Shown: positions 17,424 to 26,488 of the stretch, in pieces
Numbering within the stretch: position 1 is the first letter of the stretch
Layout: each line of letters opens with the position of its first letter
DNA from: UBA10649 sp963842725
Lineage (GTDB): Bacteria > Actinomycetota > Actinomycetes > S36-B12
Length of the DNA stretch: 64,000 bases
Reading direction: 5' to 3'
Assembly: GCA_963842725.1 (NCBI GenBank)
Contig: CAWJHN010000004.1
Location: 1,488,001-1,552,000 of the forward strand
Notes under the pieces: generated by a model
Told to the model about the DNA's origin: nothing
The model's database searches: none
Seen by the model: only the letters and a program-made list of their open reading frames with translations
Program-made: the position numbers and the translations under genes

Positions 17424-18473
17424 ATGAGACTGGGACTGAACCTGGGCTACTGGGGCGCGGGCAACGACGCGGAGAACCTGGCACTGGCGCGCGAGGCCGA
17501 CCGCCTCGGCTACGCCGTTGTCTGGGCGGCGGAGGCCTATGGCTCCGACGCCGCGACGGTGCTCGCGTGGATCGCGGCCCAGACCGACCGGATCGACGTG
17601 GGATCCGCCGTCTTCCAGATCCCCGGTCGAACGCCGGCCAACACCGCCATGACCGCGGCGACCCTGGACACCCTGTCCGGCGGGCGGTTCCGGCTCGGTC
17701 TCGGCGTCTCCGGTCCGCAGGTGTCCGAGGGCTGGCACGGTGTGCGCTTCGACAAGCCGCTGACGCGGACCCGCGAGTACGTGGCCATCGTTCGCAAGGC
17801 GCTGGCGCGCGAGAAGGTGTCGTTCGAGGGCGAGTTCTTCACCCTGCCGCTGCCTGACGGCCCGGGCAAGGCCCTCACGCTGACGGTGCACCCGGTCCGC
17901 GAGCACATCCCGATCTACCTCGCGGCGATCGGACCCAAGAACCTCGAGCTCACCGGCGAGATCGCGGACGGCTGGCTCGCGATCTTCTTCTCGCCGGAGA
18001 ACGCCGAGGAGATCATGGCGCCGCTGAGGGCCGGCCGGGCCGGCACCGGTAGGACGATGGAGGGCTTCGACGTCGTCCCGACAGTGCCCGTGGTCTTCGG
18101 CGACGACGTCGCCGCCTGCGCCGACCCGATCCGGCCGTACTCGGCGCTCTACATCGGTGGGATGGGCTCCCGGGACAAGAACTTCTACAACCAGCTGGCG
18201 ACCCGCATGGGGTACGAGCAGGCCGCGATCGACATCCAGGACCGCTACATGGCCCGCGACTACCAGGGCGCGGCGGGCGCGGTTCCGTTCGAGTTCATCG
18301 ACCGCACCTCGCTCATCGGGCCGCCGGAGCGGGTTCGGGACCGCCTGAGCGCGTTCGCGGACGCCGGCGTCACGACCCTCACCGTCGCCGCGTACGCGGG
18401 GAGCCTGGACGACCGCATCGCGACCCTTCGCACGATGGCTGCGGTCCTCGAGGACTCCGGCCTGGCCACGTAG
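17424..18473 (+). CDS. LLM-class F420-dependent oxidoreductase
   Basis: 349 residues of the luciferase-like TIM-barrel family that uses coenzyme F420. The opening GLNLGYWGAGNDAENLALAR, the VGSAVFQIPGRTPANTAMTAATLD segment near residue 65 and the GLGVSGPQVSEGWHG loop near residue 95 are characteristic. The start codon at 17424 follows an AGAGGAG ribosome site. It overlaps the uppP gene by one base, so the two are probably co-transcribed, although no metabolic link is obvious. The substrate is unknown. Confidence 0.88.
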   Translation: MRLGLNLGYWGAGNDAENLALAREADRLGYAVVWAAEAYGSDAATVLAWIAAQTDRIDVGSAVFQIPGRTPANTAMTAATLDTLSGGRFRLGLGVSGPQVSEGWHGVRFDKPLTRTREYVAIVRKALAREKVSFEGEFFTLPLPDGPGKALTLTVHPVREHIPIYLAAIGPKNLELTGEIADGWLAIFFSPENAEEIMAPLRAGRAGTGRTMEGFDVVPTVPVVFGDDVAACADPIRPYSALYIGGMGSRDKNFYNQLATRMGYEQAAIDIQDRYMARDYQGAAGAVPFEFIDRTSLIGPPERVRDRLSAFADAGVTTLTVAAYAGSLDDRIATLRTMAAVLEDSGLAT

Positions 18474-19291
18474 TGAGCTGGTTCGAGGCGATCGTCCTTG
18501 GCCTGGTCCAGGGGCTGACGGAGTTCCTGCCGATCTCCTCCAGCGCGCACATCCTGATCCTGTCCCAGCTGTTCGGATGGGAGGATCCGGGCGCGGCGTT
18601 CACGGCAGTCACGCAGATCGGCACCGAGACGGCCGTCATCATCTACTTCCGCCGGGAGATCTCCGCCATCATCCGCGCCTGGGCCGGCTCGCTGCGGAAC
18701 GCGGAGCTCCGCGCAACCGCTGACGCCCGCATGGGCTGGCTGGTCATCATCGGCACCATCCCGATCGCCGTGCTCGGCCTGGCGTTCGCCGACCAGATCG
18801 AGACCATCGCCCGCAACCTGTGGCTCACGGCGGCGATGCTGATCATCTTCGGCCTCGTCCTCGGGGTGGCCGACGCGCTCGGAGCACGCATCAAGGACGA
18901 GCGCGACATCACGCTGCGGGACGGCATCCTGTTCGGGCTGGCCCAGTCGCTGGCCCTCATCCCGGGCGTCTCACGATCGGGAGCCACCATCTCGGCCGGC
19001 CTGGGGATGGGCTACACGCGCGGGGCGGCCGCCCGATACGCGTTCCTGCTCGCCATCCCCGCAGTGCTCGCATCCGGGCTGTACGAGGCCACCAAGATCG
19101 GCGACGAGGCCAACGTGGCGTGGGGTCCGACCATCCTCGCCACCCTGATCGCGTTCGCCGTCGGGTTCGCCGTGATCGCCTGGCTGATGCGCTGGCTCAC
19201 GACGCGCTCGTACCTGCCGTTCGTGCTCTACCGGCTCGCGCTCGGGTCGCTGGTGATGATCCTGCTCGGTCTCGGCGTCCTCACGGCCTGA
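18473..19291 (+). CDS. uppP: Undecaprenyl-diphosphatase (BacA type)
   Basis: 272 residues, the usual family length, with about eight membrane segments. The two conserved motifs are present: EFLPISSSAH near residue 17 and PGVSRSGATI near residue 165, which carry the catalytic Glu, Ser and Arg residues. The enzyme dephosphorylates undecaprenyl pyrophosphate at the membrane so that the lipid carrier can be reused for peptidoglycan synthesis; extra copies give bacitracin tolerance. The GTG start overlaps the stop of the preceding gene. It is convergent with corA, 15 bp away. Confidence 0.95.
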   Translation: MSWFEAIVLGLVQGLTEFLPISSSAHILILSQLFGWEDPGAAFTAVTQIGTETAVIIYFRREISAIIRAWAGSLRNAELRATADARMGWLVIIGTIPIAVLGLAFADQIETIARNLWLTAAMLIIFGLVLGVADALGARIKDERDITLRDGILFGLAQSLALIPGVSRSGATISAGLGMGYTRGAAARYAFLLAIPAVLASGLYEATKIGDEANVAWGPTILATLIAFAVGFAVIAWLMRWLTTRSYLPFVLYRLALGSLVMILLGLGVLTA

Positions 19292-19306
19292 CGCCGACGG
19301 CACCCG

Positions 19307-20356
19307 TCAGAGCCAGCCCGAGCGCTTGAACGCCCGGAACAGCCCGACGCAGGCGACAGCCATCACCGCCAGGACCGCCGGGTACCCCCAGGGCTGGTGC
19401 AGCTCGGGCATCGAGTCGAAGTTCATCCCGTAGATCGCCGCGAGCGCGGTCGGCACCGCAGCGATGGCGACCCAGGCCGAGATCTTGCGCATGTCCTTGT
19501 TCTGCTGCAGGTCCTGAAGGGCCGTCGAGGCCATGAGCAGGGTCAGCAGGAGGTTGTCGACGCTCTCGATGGCATCCGACACCCGCAGGATGTGCTCGCC
19601 GATGTCGCGGAAGTACAGGCGCAGGCCGGACGGGATGCTCTCGAAATCATGGTTCACGAACATGTGCGCGGGCACGACGAGCGGCGCCACGGCCCTGCGG
19701 ATCTCCTGGTTCTCACGCTTGAGGTTGTAGATCACCTGGGGCGACGTCCGGTTGGGTGAGTCGGCGAACACCTCGGTCTCGACCTCGGCGACGTCGTCGG
19801 AGACCTCCTCCATGACGGCGACATATGCGTCGACGACCCCGTCGATGACGCCGTAGAGCACGCCGAACGGGCCGTGCGCCCGCAGGTTCGGGCTCGCGTC
19901 GATCCGCCCCCGCACCCCGGCCAGGTCACCGATGCTGCCGTGGCGGACCGTGACCGCGTACCAGGGCCCGACGAAGATGGCGAGCTGGCCGGTCTCCACG
20001 TCCGACGTGCCGGGGACGTAGTCGAGGAGCTTGAGCAGCGCGAACACCGTTCCGTCGTCGCCGAACTCGAACTTGGCGCGCTGTGCCGGGTTGGCGGCAT
20101 CCTCGACCTGCAGCTGATCAAGGTCGAAAGCGGTGGCGACCGCCTCGAGCTCCCCGCGGGACGGCTCGAACAGCCCGATCCACACGAAGCTCTCGGGAGT
20201 CTGCTGGCACCGCGACCGCAATGCGGTCAGCTCCGTCGCGAGATCCTCGCCGTAGACGAAGTCGAGGCGGTTGTCCCCGTCGGCGTCCACGTTCACGGTC
20301 GACCCGTCCCCGTGGTACCAGCCGAGCCCCTTGATCACGTCCACATTGTGCTGCAT
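19307..20356 (-). CDS. corA: CorA-family magnesium/cobalt transporter
   Basis: 349 residues. A large N-terminal cytoplasmic domain is followed by two C-terminal membrane helices. The signature GMNF, which ends the first helix and forms the selectivity filter, reads YGMNFDSMPE about 40 residues before the end. The helical SDAIESVDNLLLTLLMASTALQDLQQNKDMRKIS stalk precedes it. The ATG at 20356 is taken as the start; the open frame continues upstream, but only through the divergent phosphomutase gene. The two divergent starts are only 27 bp apart, so their promoters must overlap. Confidence 0.92.
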   Translation of the reverse strand: MQHNVDVIKGLGWYHGDGSTVNVDADGDNRLDFVYGEDLATELTALRSRCQQTPESFVWIGLFEPSRGELEAVATAFDLDQLQVEDAANPAQRAKFEFGDDGTVFALLKLLDYVPGTSDVETGQLAIFVGPWYAVTVRHGSIGDLAGVRGRIDASPNLRAHGPFGVLYGVIDGVVDAYVAVMEEVSDDVAEVETEVFADSPNRTSPQVIYNLKRENQEIRRAVAPLVVPAHMFVNHDFESIPSGLRLYFRDIGEHILRVSDAIESVDNLLLTLLMASTALQDLQQNKDMRKISAWVAIAAVPTALAAIYGMNFDSMPELHQPWGYPAVLAVMAVACVGLFRAFKRSGWL

Positions 20357-20370
20357 CACGTCGGACGATC

Positions 20371-20383
20371 TACGCTGGCGCGC
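20371..20383 (+). promoter_or_regulatory. Leaderless -10 element for the phosphomutase-mshC operon
   Basis: TACGCT at 20371-20376, 7 bases, GTG at 20384. It lies inside the 27-bp gap to the divergent corA start. Confidence 0.5.
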
Positions 20384-21070
20384 GTGACCACCGTCCTGCT
20401 CATCCGCCATGGGCGCACGAAGGCGAACGCCGACGGAGTGCTCGCCGGCTGGACCCCCGGCGTGTCGCTGGACGAGCTCGGCGTCGCGCAGGCGCATGCC
20501 CTCTCGGCCCGCCTGGCCGAGGTGCCGCTCGCGGCAGCCGTCTCGTCGCCGTTGGAGCGAACGGTCGAGACCGCCGACCTGCTCCTGGCGGACCGCCCGA
20601 TGATCGCCCGGCACGTGGACGAGCGGGTGGGGGAGTGTCGGTACGGCTCGTGGACCGGCGTTCCCCTCAAGACACTCGCGAAGGACCCGCTCTGGAAGAC
20701 CGTGCAGTCGCATCCGAGTGCCGCGGTGTTCCCCGGCCCGGACGGCGAGGCGATGGCGGAGATGCAGCATCGCTCCGTGCAGGCCGTGCGCGAGTGGAAT
20801 GCGCGGCTGGGGGACTCGGCGGTCTACGCCGTGATCAGTCACGGCGACGTGATCAAGGCGATCCTCGCCGACGCGCTCGGCATGCACCTCGACCAGTTCC
20901 AGCGCATCCAGGTCGACCCCTGCTCGGTCAGCATCGTCAGGTACACGCCCACGCGGCCCTTCGTCCTGCGTAGCAACGACACCGGAGGCAGCCTCGCCGG
21001 CCTCGGGCCCGCGAGGAGGCGACGGCGTCGCTCGTCCGACGCCGCCGTCGGGGGAGGGTCGGGCGCATGA
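20384..21070 (+). CDS. Histidine phosphatase family protein (MSMEG_4193-type putative phosphomutase)
   Basis: 228 residues. The histidine-phosphatase RHG motif (LLIRHGRTKANADG, residues 6-8) supplies the phospho-accepting histidine. The second histidine is in AVISHGDVIKAIL near residue 150. It matches the actinobacterial phosphomutase-like family that sits with DUF3090, SCO1664 and mshC genes. The true substrate is unknown. The GTG at 20384 is supported by TACGCT seven bases upstream. Its last bases overlap the DUF3090 start (ATGA). Confidence 0.85.
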   Translation: MTTVLLIRHGRTKANADGVLAGWTPGVSLDELGVAQAHALSARLAEVPLAAAVSSPLERTVETADLLLADRPMIARHVDERVGECRYGSWTGVPLKTLAKDPLWKTVQSHPSAAVFPGPDGEAMAEMQHRSVQAVREWNARLGDSAVYAVISHGDVIKAILADALGMHLDQFQRIQVDPCSVSIVRYTPTRPFVLRSNDTGGSLAGLGPARRRRRRSSDAAVGGGSGA

Positions 21071-21633
21071 CCCGTCAGGTCTTCGACTTCGGCACGCCCG
21101 ACCGATTCGTCGTCGGCACGGTCGGCATGCCGGGGGAGCGCACGTTCTTCCTCCAGGCCCGGCAGGGCAGCGAGGTGACCAGCGTCGCCCTCGAGAAGGC
21201 CCAGGTGCAGGCCCTCGCCGAGCGGGTCGACCAGCTCCTGGACGAGGCGCGTGCGACGCGTCCGGGAGGCCATGAGATCCCGGAGTCGTCGTCGGCCGGC
21301 CTCTCCGACACCGCCCCGCTCGACGCGCCGATCGTCGAGGAGTTCCGGGTCGGCGCCATGGCGCTCGGCTGGGACGACGCCAGCAACCGGGTCGTCGTCG
21401 AGGCCCACGCGGTCACCGAGGACGAGGAGGAGATCCCGGACATCGCCGACGACGAGGCCGAGGGTCCGGACACGCTTCGCGTCTGGATGTCGGCCGCATA
21501 CGCCCGGGCCTTCGCAGAGCGGGCTCGCCAGGTCGTGGCGGCCGGCCGCCCCCCCTGCCCGTTCTGCAGTCAGCCGCTCGACCCGCAGGGCCATATCTGT
21601 CCACGCGCCAACGGGTACCGCAGACGGGCATGA
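21067..21633 (+). CDS. DUF3090 family protein
   Basis: 188 residues of DUF3090. The opening VFDFGTPDRFVVGTVGMPGERTFFLQA is diagnostic. The C-terminus carries a zinc-ribbon-like CPFCSQPLDPQGHICPR (three cysteines and a histidine). It overlaps both the preceding phosphomutase-like gene and the following SCO1664-type gene by 4 bases, so all three are translationally coupled. The function is unknown; the fixed association with mshC in actinobacteria suggests a related role, which is inference. Confidence 0.9.
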   Translation: MTRQVFDFGTPDRFVVGTVGMPGERTFFLQARQGSEVTSVALEKAQVQALAERVDQLLDEARATRPGGHEIPESSSAGLSDTAPLDAPIVEEFRVGAMALGWDDASNRVVVEAHAVTEDEEEIPDIADDEAEGPDTLRVWMSAAYARAFAERARQVVAAGRPPCPFCSQPLDPQGHICPRANGYRRRA

Positions 21634-22439
21634 GCCTCGACGACTGGCTCGAGGATCCCGACCTCACCGGTCTCCTGCGCACCGGCGACCTGACTGTCGA
21701 GGGTCGGATGACCGAGGCGTCGAACGCGACGCTCCAATGCCGGATCGCGGAGGCCGAGGGCCGTGATCTGCACTGCGTGTACAAGCCCGTGGCCGGCGAG
21801 CGGCCGCTGTGGGACTTCCCCGAGTGGACCCTGACCCGCCGCGAGCTGGCGGCCCACTCGCTGTCGGAGGCGGCCGCGTGGCATCTCGTGCCGCCCACGG
21901 TGTGGCGCGAGGACGGGCCCGCGGGCGCTGGCATGTGTCAGCTGTGGATCGATGAGGATCCTCGTGCGACCCAGGTGGACGTGGTCCGCCCGGGCGCCGC
22001 GCCGGAGGGCTGGCGACACGTCCTCGACGCCGAGGACGGCAACGGCGGCGCCGTCGAGCTGGTGCACTCGGCCCACCCCGCACTGCTCCGGATGGCGGCC
22101 TTCGACGCGATCGCCAACAACGCCGACCGCAAGGGGGGCCACGTCCTGACGGACGGGTCCGGGCGGGTCTGGGCGATCGATCACGGGGTCACGTTCGCCG
22201 TCGACCCCAAGCTCCGCACCGTCCTGTGGGGATGGGCGGGGGAACCGGTCCCGCCGTGGCTGCTGGAGGAACTCGCCTCGCTGTCCGGGGTGCTGGGCGA
22301 GGCGCACGACGCGGTCGACCGATGGCTGGCCGAGGACGAGCGCGACGCCCTGCGGGCGCGCCTGAGCCGCCTCATCGCGCGCGGCACGTTCCCGCGGCCG
22401 GCCCAGCGCTGGCCCGCGATCCCGTGGCCCGTCTTCTGA
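21630..22439 (+). CDS. SCO1664 family protein (PI3/4-kinase-like fold)
   Basis: 269 residues. The family resembles phosphatidylinositol 3/4-kinase catalytic cores. The lysine-bearing LHCVYKPVAGERPLWDFP segment near residue 50, the FDAIANNADRKGGHVL catalytic loop near residue 155 and AIDHGVTF (the metal-binding Asp) near residue 180 are visible. A kinase-like activity is therefore plausible, but the substrate is unknown. It is coupled to DUF3090 by a 4-base overlap and followed 26 bp later by mshC. Confidence 0.88.
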   Translation: MSLDDWLEDPDLTGLLRTGDLTVEGRMTEASNATLQCRIAEAEGRDLHCVYKPVAGERPLWDFPEWTLTRRELAAHSLSEAAAWHLVPPTVWREDGPAGAGMCQLWIDEDPRATQVDVVRPGAAPEGWRHVLDAEDGNGGAVELVHSAHPALLRMAAFDAIANNADRKGGHVLTDGSGRVWAIDHGVTFAVDPKLRTVLWGWAGEPVPPWLLEELASLSGVLGEAHDAVDRWLAEDERDALRARLSRLIARGTFPRPAQRWPAIPWPVF

Positions 22440-22453
22440 GATGGCGGCACGAC

Positions 22454-22465
22454 TAGGCTGACCGG
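22454..22465 (+). promoter_or_regulatory. Leaderless -10 element for mshC
   Basis: TAGGCT at 22454-22459, 6 bases, GTG at 22466. mshC may therefore have its own promoter in addition to read-through from the upstream operon. Confidence 0.5.
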
Positions 22466-23692
22466 GTGGAATCCTGGCCGCACCCGAATGTGCCGACCCT
22501 GCCCGGTGCAGGCCGCCCGCTCCATCTGTACGACACGGCACGTCGCAGCGTCCGTGCGACGGACCCCGGCCCGACGGCACGCATGTACGTGTGCGGCATC
22601 ACCCCGTACGACGCCACGCACATCGGCCATGCGTTCACCTACGTGACGTTCGACACCATCAACCGCGCGTGGCTCGATGCCGGGCACTCGGTGCACTATG
22701 TGCAGAACGTCACCGACATCGACGACCCCCTGCTCGAGCGGGCGGTCGCCACCGGCCAGGACTGGCAGGAGATCGCGCGCCGCGAGACCGCGCTGTTCCG
22801 CGAGGACATGACCGCGCTCAACGTCATCCCGCCCCGTGACTACATCGGCGCCGTCGAGTCGATACCGTCCGTGGCCGCCCACGTGGAGACCCTGCAGGCC
22901 GCCGGTGCGGTGTACGGCGTCGATGGCGACCTGTACTTCCGCGTCCGAAGCGACCCCCAGTTCGGCGCCGTCGCCGGGCTGGACGACGAGACCATGGCTG
23001 CGGTCTTCGCCGAGCGCGGCGGCGACCCGGATCGGGCCGGCAAGGAGGATCCCCTCGACTGCCTCGTGTGGCAGTCGGCCCGACCGGACGAGCCGGCCTG
23101 GGACACCCCCCTGGGGCACGGCCGGCCCGGCTGGCACATCGAATGCGCCGCCATCGCGCTCGACCACCTCGGCATGACCATCGACGTGCAGGGCGGTGGA
23201 ACCGACCTCGCGTTCCCGCATCACGAGATGAGCGCCTCGGAGGCGCAGGTGCTCGAGCAGGCGTGGCCGTTCGCCCGTCACTACGTCCACTCGGCGATGG
23301 TGTCGTGGCAGGGCCACAAGATGTCCAAGTCGAGGGGCAACCTCGTGTTCGTGTCAACGCTGCGCCACGACGGCATCGACCCCAACGCGATCCGCCTCGC
23401 CCTCCTCGCCCACCACTATCGCTCCGAGTGGTCGTGGACCGATGACATCCTCGCGACTGCCGTGACGCGACTGTCGCGGTGGCGAGACGCCATCGACATG
23501 CCGGCCGGCCCCGACGCAGCCGGGACCCTGGAGGCCGTCCGCGCGGCACTCGCCGACGACCTGCGCACCCCCGACGCCCTCGAAGCGGTCGATGCCTGGG
23601 CCACGCGGCAGTTCACGTCCGGCGGCACCGATCCCGGCGCTCCGGCCCTGATCTGCAGCGTCGCCGACGCACTGCTGGGCATCCGCCTGTGA
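22466..23692 (+). CDS. mshC: Cysteine--1-D-myo-inositol 2-amino-2-deoxy-alpha-D-glucopyranoside ligase
   Basis: 408 residues, the MshC length and shorter than a true cysteinyl-tRNA synthetase because the tRNA-binding end is missing. The HIGH motif is HIGHAFTY near residue 52 and the KMSKS motif is KMSKSRGN near residue 287. The zinc-binding residues include the cysteine of YVCGITPYDATHIGH, plus C and H residues in HIECAAIALD and FPHHEMSASEAQ. It joins cysteine to GlcN-Ins in the third step of mycothiol synthesis, in the cytoplasm. The location beside the phosphomutase, DUF3090 and SCO1664 genes is the usual actinobacterial context and separates it from cysS. Confidence 0.95.
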   Translation: MESWPHPNVPTLPGAGRPLHLYDTARRSVRATDPGPTARMYVCGITPYDATHIGHAFTYVTFDTINRAWLDAGHSVHYVQNVTDIDDPLLERAVATGQDWQEIARRETALFREDMTALNVIPPRDYIGAVESIPSVAAHVETLQAAGAVYGVDGDLYFRVRSDPQFGAVAGLDDETMAAVFAERGGDPDRAGKEDPLDCLVWQSARPDEPAWDTPLGHGRPGWHIECAAIALDHLGMTIDVQGGGTDLAFPHHEMSASEAQVLEQAWPFARHYVHSAMVSWQGHKMSKSRGNLVFVSTLRHDGIDPNAIRLALLAHHYRSEWSWTDDILATAVTRLSRWRDAIDMPAGPDAAGTLEAVRAALADDLRTPDALEAVDAWATRQFTSGGTDPGAPALICSVADALLGIRL

Positions 23693-23720
23693 CGCCTCGC
23701 GGACGTGACGCCTCGAGGCC

Positions 23721-23740
23721 CCGGACCGATCCGGGTCCGG
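23721..23740. terminator. Hairpin between mshC and gnd
   Basis: CCGGACC (23721-23727) pairs with GGTCCGG (23734-23740) around a 6-base loop, in the 48-bp gap between convergent genes. There is no T-run. Confidence 0.4.
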
Positions 23741-24805
23741 TCAGCGGGCCTTCTCGTCGTGTCCGCCGAACTCCTTGCGCATTGCACTGAGCACCCGGTC
23801 GGCAAACACGGCGGCGCCCTGCGACTCGAATCGCTCGTAGAGGGCAGCGGTCAGCACCGGCGTCGGCACGCCCTCCTCGATGGCGGCGATCGCGGTCCAT
23901 CGACCCTCGCCGGAGTCCGACACACGCCCCGTGAACTCCTCGAGCTCGGCGGATCGCGCGAGGGCGATGGCCGTCAGGTCGAGCAGCCACGAGCCCACCA
24001 CGCTGCCGCGCCGCCACAGTTCGGTGATCGCGGGCAGGTCGAGGTCGTACCGGTAGAACTCCGGATCGCTGAGCGGTGCGGTCTCGGCGTCGGCCTCGCG
24101 GGACGCCGTGCCGGCGTTCGCGTGCTTGAGCACGTTGAGGCCCTCGGCGTAGGCGGCCATCAGGCCGTACTCGATCCCGTTGTGGACCATCTTGACGAAG
24201 TGCCCGGCTCCGCTCGGGCCGCAGTGCAGCCAGCCCCGCTCGTCGGGGGTCGGCTCGCCCGTGCGTCCAGGAGTGCGCGGCGCCGCATCGACACCCGGCG
24301 CGATCGTGTCCCAGAGCCCCACCAGGCGATCGACCGCGTGGTCGGGACCCCCGACCATCAGGCAGTATCCGCGGTCCTTCCCCCACACGCCGCCCGACGT
24401 GCCCACGTCGAGGTAGTCGATCCCCTTGGCCGCCGCCCGCGCGCTGCGCCGGATGTCGTCGCGGTAGTAGGAGTTGCCGCCGTCGATGATGCAGTCACCC
24501 GGCTCCATGAGGTCGATCAGCTCGGTGACCACGCCCTCGGTCACCTCGCCCGCCGGCACCATGACCCACACGGTCCGGGGCCGCGCCAGGGTGGCGACGA
24601 AGGCGGGAATGTCGGGAGCACCCGTCGCACCGTCCGCGACGAGCACCTCGACGGCGGACTTCTGGCTGTCGCACACGACGCACGTGTGCCCGTCCGCCAT
24701 GGCCCGGCGGGCGAGGTTGGCACCCATCCGGCCGAGCCCCACCATCCCGATCGTCACGCGGGGAGCAGGTGCCGCTGCGGTGTCTTCGCCGGGATTCTGG
24801 GTCAC
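23741..24805 (-). CDS. gnd: 6-phosphogluconate dehydrogenase (decarboxylating), short type
   Basis: 354 residues, close to the shorter NAD-preferring Gnd class rather than the 470-residue enzyme. The Rossmann motif MVGLGRMGANLARR is near residue 20. DVGTSGGVWG near residue 135 and HCGPSGAGHFVKMVHNGIEYG near residue 195 form the substrate and catalytic (Lys) site. It oxidises 6-phosphogluconate to ribulose 5-phosphate in the pentose phosphate pathway. The GTG start at 24805 has GAGGAG six bases upstream. It is divergent from pgi, a functional neighbour. This is the last intact gene before the frameshifted stretch. Confidence 0.92.
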   Translation of the reverse strand: MTQNPGEDTAAAPAPRVTIGMVGLGRMGANLARRAMADGHTCVVCDSQKSAVEVLVADGATGAPDIPAFVATLARPRTVWVMVPAGEVTEGVVTELIDLMEPGDCIIDGGNSYYRDDIRRSARAAAKGIDYLDVGTSGGVWGKDRGYCLMVGGPDHAVDRLVGLWDTIAPGVDAAPRTPGRTGEPTPDERGWLHCGPSGAGHFVKMVHNGIEYGLMAAYAEGLNVLKHANAGTASREADAETAPLSDPEFYRYDLDLPAITELWRRGSVVGSWLLDLTAIALARSAELEEFTGRVSDSGEGRWTAIAAIEEGVPTPVLTAALYERFESQGAAVFADRVLSAMRKEFGGHDEKAR

Positions 24806-24842
24806 GTGGGCTCCTCGTTCGACGGGGTCTCCACGCTAGTGG

Positions 24843-24854
24843 AAGGCTAGGCAC
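24843..24854 (+). promoter_or_regulatory. Leaderless -10 element for pgi
   Basis: AAGGCT at 24843-24848, 6 bases, ATG at 24855. It is weaker than the TANNNT form elsewhere. Confidence 0.35.
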
Positions 24855-26488
24855 ATGACGACCCAAGGCCCGTCCGACAACCCGACCCGCACCGCCGCCT
24901 GGGAGCAGCTCGCACGGCTCGCCGTCGGTCTGGCCGGGGCGACGATCCGCGATCTCGGGGACGCCGATCCTGATCGGGTGAACGCCCTCTCCCGGGTTGC
25001 CGCGGGCATTCACCTCGATGCGTCCCGGCAGCGGGTGGACGGCCGGGTCGTCGACGCCCTGCTCGCGCTCGCACAGGAGCGCGGCGTCCTCGAGCGCCGC
25101 GACGAGATGCTGTCGGGGGCGCACATCAACGTCACCGAGGACCGGGCGGTACTCCACACGGCCCTGCGCCGGCCCGCGTCGGACGCCCTGAACGTCGACG
25201 GACAGGATGTCGTCGCCGAGGTGCACGGCGTCCTGGAGCGCATGGGCGTCTTCGCCGAGGACGTGCGATCGGGCGCCTGGACGGGGGCGACCGGCAAGCG
25301 GATGCTTGCCGTCGTCAACATCGGCATCGGCGGATCGGACCTGGGTCCCGGCTATGGCGTACACGGCCCTGCGCCACTTCAGCGATCGGTCCGTGACGTT
25401 CCGCTTCGTGTCGAACGTCGACCCGACGGACCTGTCCGAGGCGATCGCCGACCTCGATCCCGACGACCACCCTTTTCATCGTCGCATCCAAGACCTTCAC
25501 CACTCAGGAGACAATGACCAATGCCGGCGCTGCGCGCGACTGGCTGGTGAACCGGCTGGGCGAGGCGGCCGTCACTCGGCACTTCGTCGCCCTGTCGACC
25601 AATGCCGAGAAGGTGTCGGAGTTCGGCATCGACACCGCGAACATGTTCGGCTTCTGGGACTGGGTCGGCGGTCGCTACTCGATGGAGTCCGCGATCGGGC
25701 TCAGCACGATGATCGCCATCGGCGCGGCCGAGCTACGGCCGGCTCCTCGACGGCTTCCACGCCATGGACGAGCACTTCGCCACCGCACCGGCCGCTGAGA
25801 ACCTGCCCCTGCTGATGGGGATGCTGGCGGTCTGGAACCGCAACTTCCTGGACATCGAGACCACCGCCGTGCTGCCGTACTCGCAGTACCTGGCCCGCTT
25901 CCCGGCGTACCTGCAGCAGCTCACGATGGAGAGCAACGGCAAGAGCGTGCGCCTCGACGGCACGCCGGTGGACTATGCGACCGGCGCGGTGTACTGGGGG
26001 GAGCCCGGCACGAACGGGCAGCACTCGTTCTACCAGCTCCTGCACCAGGGCACCTCGACGGTGGCCTGCGACGTCATCGTCGTGGCGCGCAGCGCGGCAC
26101 CCGCTGGGCCGGCAGCAGGACATGCTGGTCGCGAACGCCCTTGCCCAGGCCTCGGTCCTGGCCCGTGGGCGCACGGCCGAGGAGGTCGCCGCCGACGGCA
26201 CCGCACCAGAGCTCGTGGCGCACAAGGTCATGCCGGGAAACCGGCCGGTGTCGGTGATCATGGTCCGGTCCATCGACCCGTTCACCCTCGGTGCGCTCGT
26301 CGCGCTCTACGAGCACAGCACGTTCGTCCAGGGCGTGGTGTGGGGGATCGACTCCTTCGACCAGTGGGGCGTCGAGCTGGGCAAGAAGGTCGCCGTGGGC
26401 ATCCTGGGCCATCTCACCGACGAGGGGACTGCGGCTTTCGACGCCTCCACCGAGGGATCGATCGCGCCTCTACCGCGACCTGGGTTAG
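24855..26488 (+). pseudogene. pgi: Glucose-6-phosphate isomerase, interrupted by five frameshifts
   Basis: The protein is readable end to end only by changing frame near 25,350, 25,467, 25,733, 26,096 and 26,470. Each change is explained by one extra base. Removing five bases leaves 1,629 nt, exactly 542 codons, the normal Pgi length. Visible family blocks are VVNIGIGGSDLGP (residue 150), the VASKTFTTQETMTNA phosphate loop, the NMFGFWDWVGGRYS segment with the catalytic region, NGKSV..GEPGTNGQHSFYQLLHQGT and VWGIDSFDQWGVELGK near the C-terminus. The enzyme interconverts glucose 6-phosphate and fructose 6-phosphate. Residue conservation is intact, so I expect a functional gene with sequence errors. 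Its stop overlaps the stop of the convergent PAC2 gene. Confidence 0.9.

Noticed and set aside
20357..20887. A longer CorA starting near 20,887.
   Set aside because: The extra codons lie antisense to the phosphomutase gene and match nothing; ATG 20356 gives the normal CorA length.
22466..23692. Calling this gene cysS (cysteinyl-tRNA synthetase).
   Set aside because: At 408 residues it lacks the tRNA-binding C-terminal part, and its neighbours are the mycothiol-associated set, so mshC is the better call.
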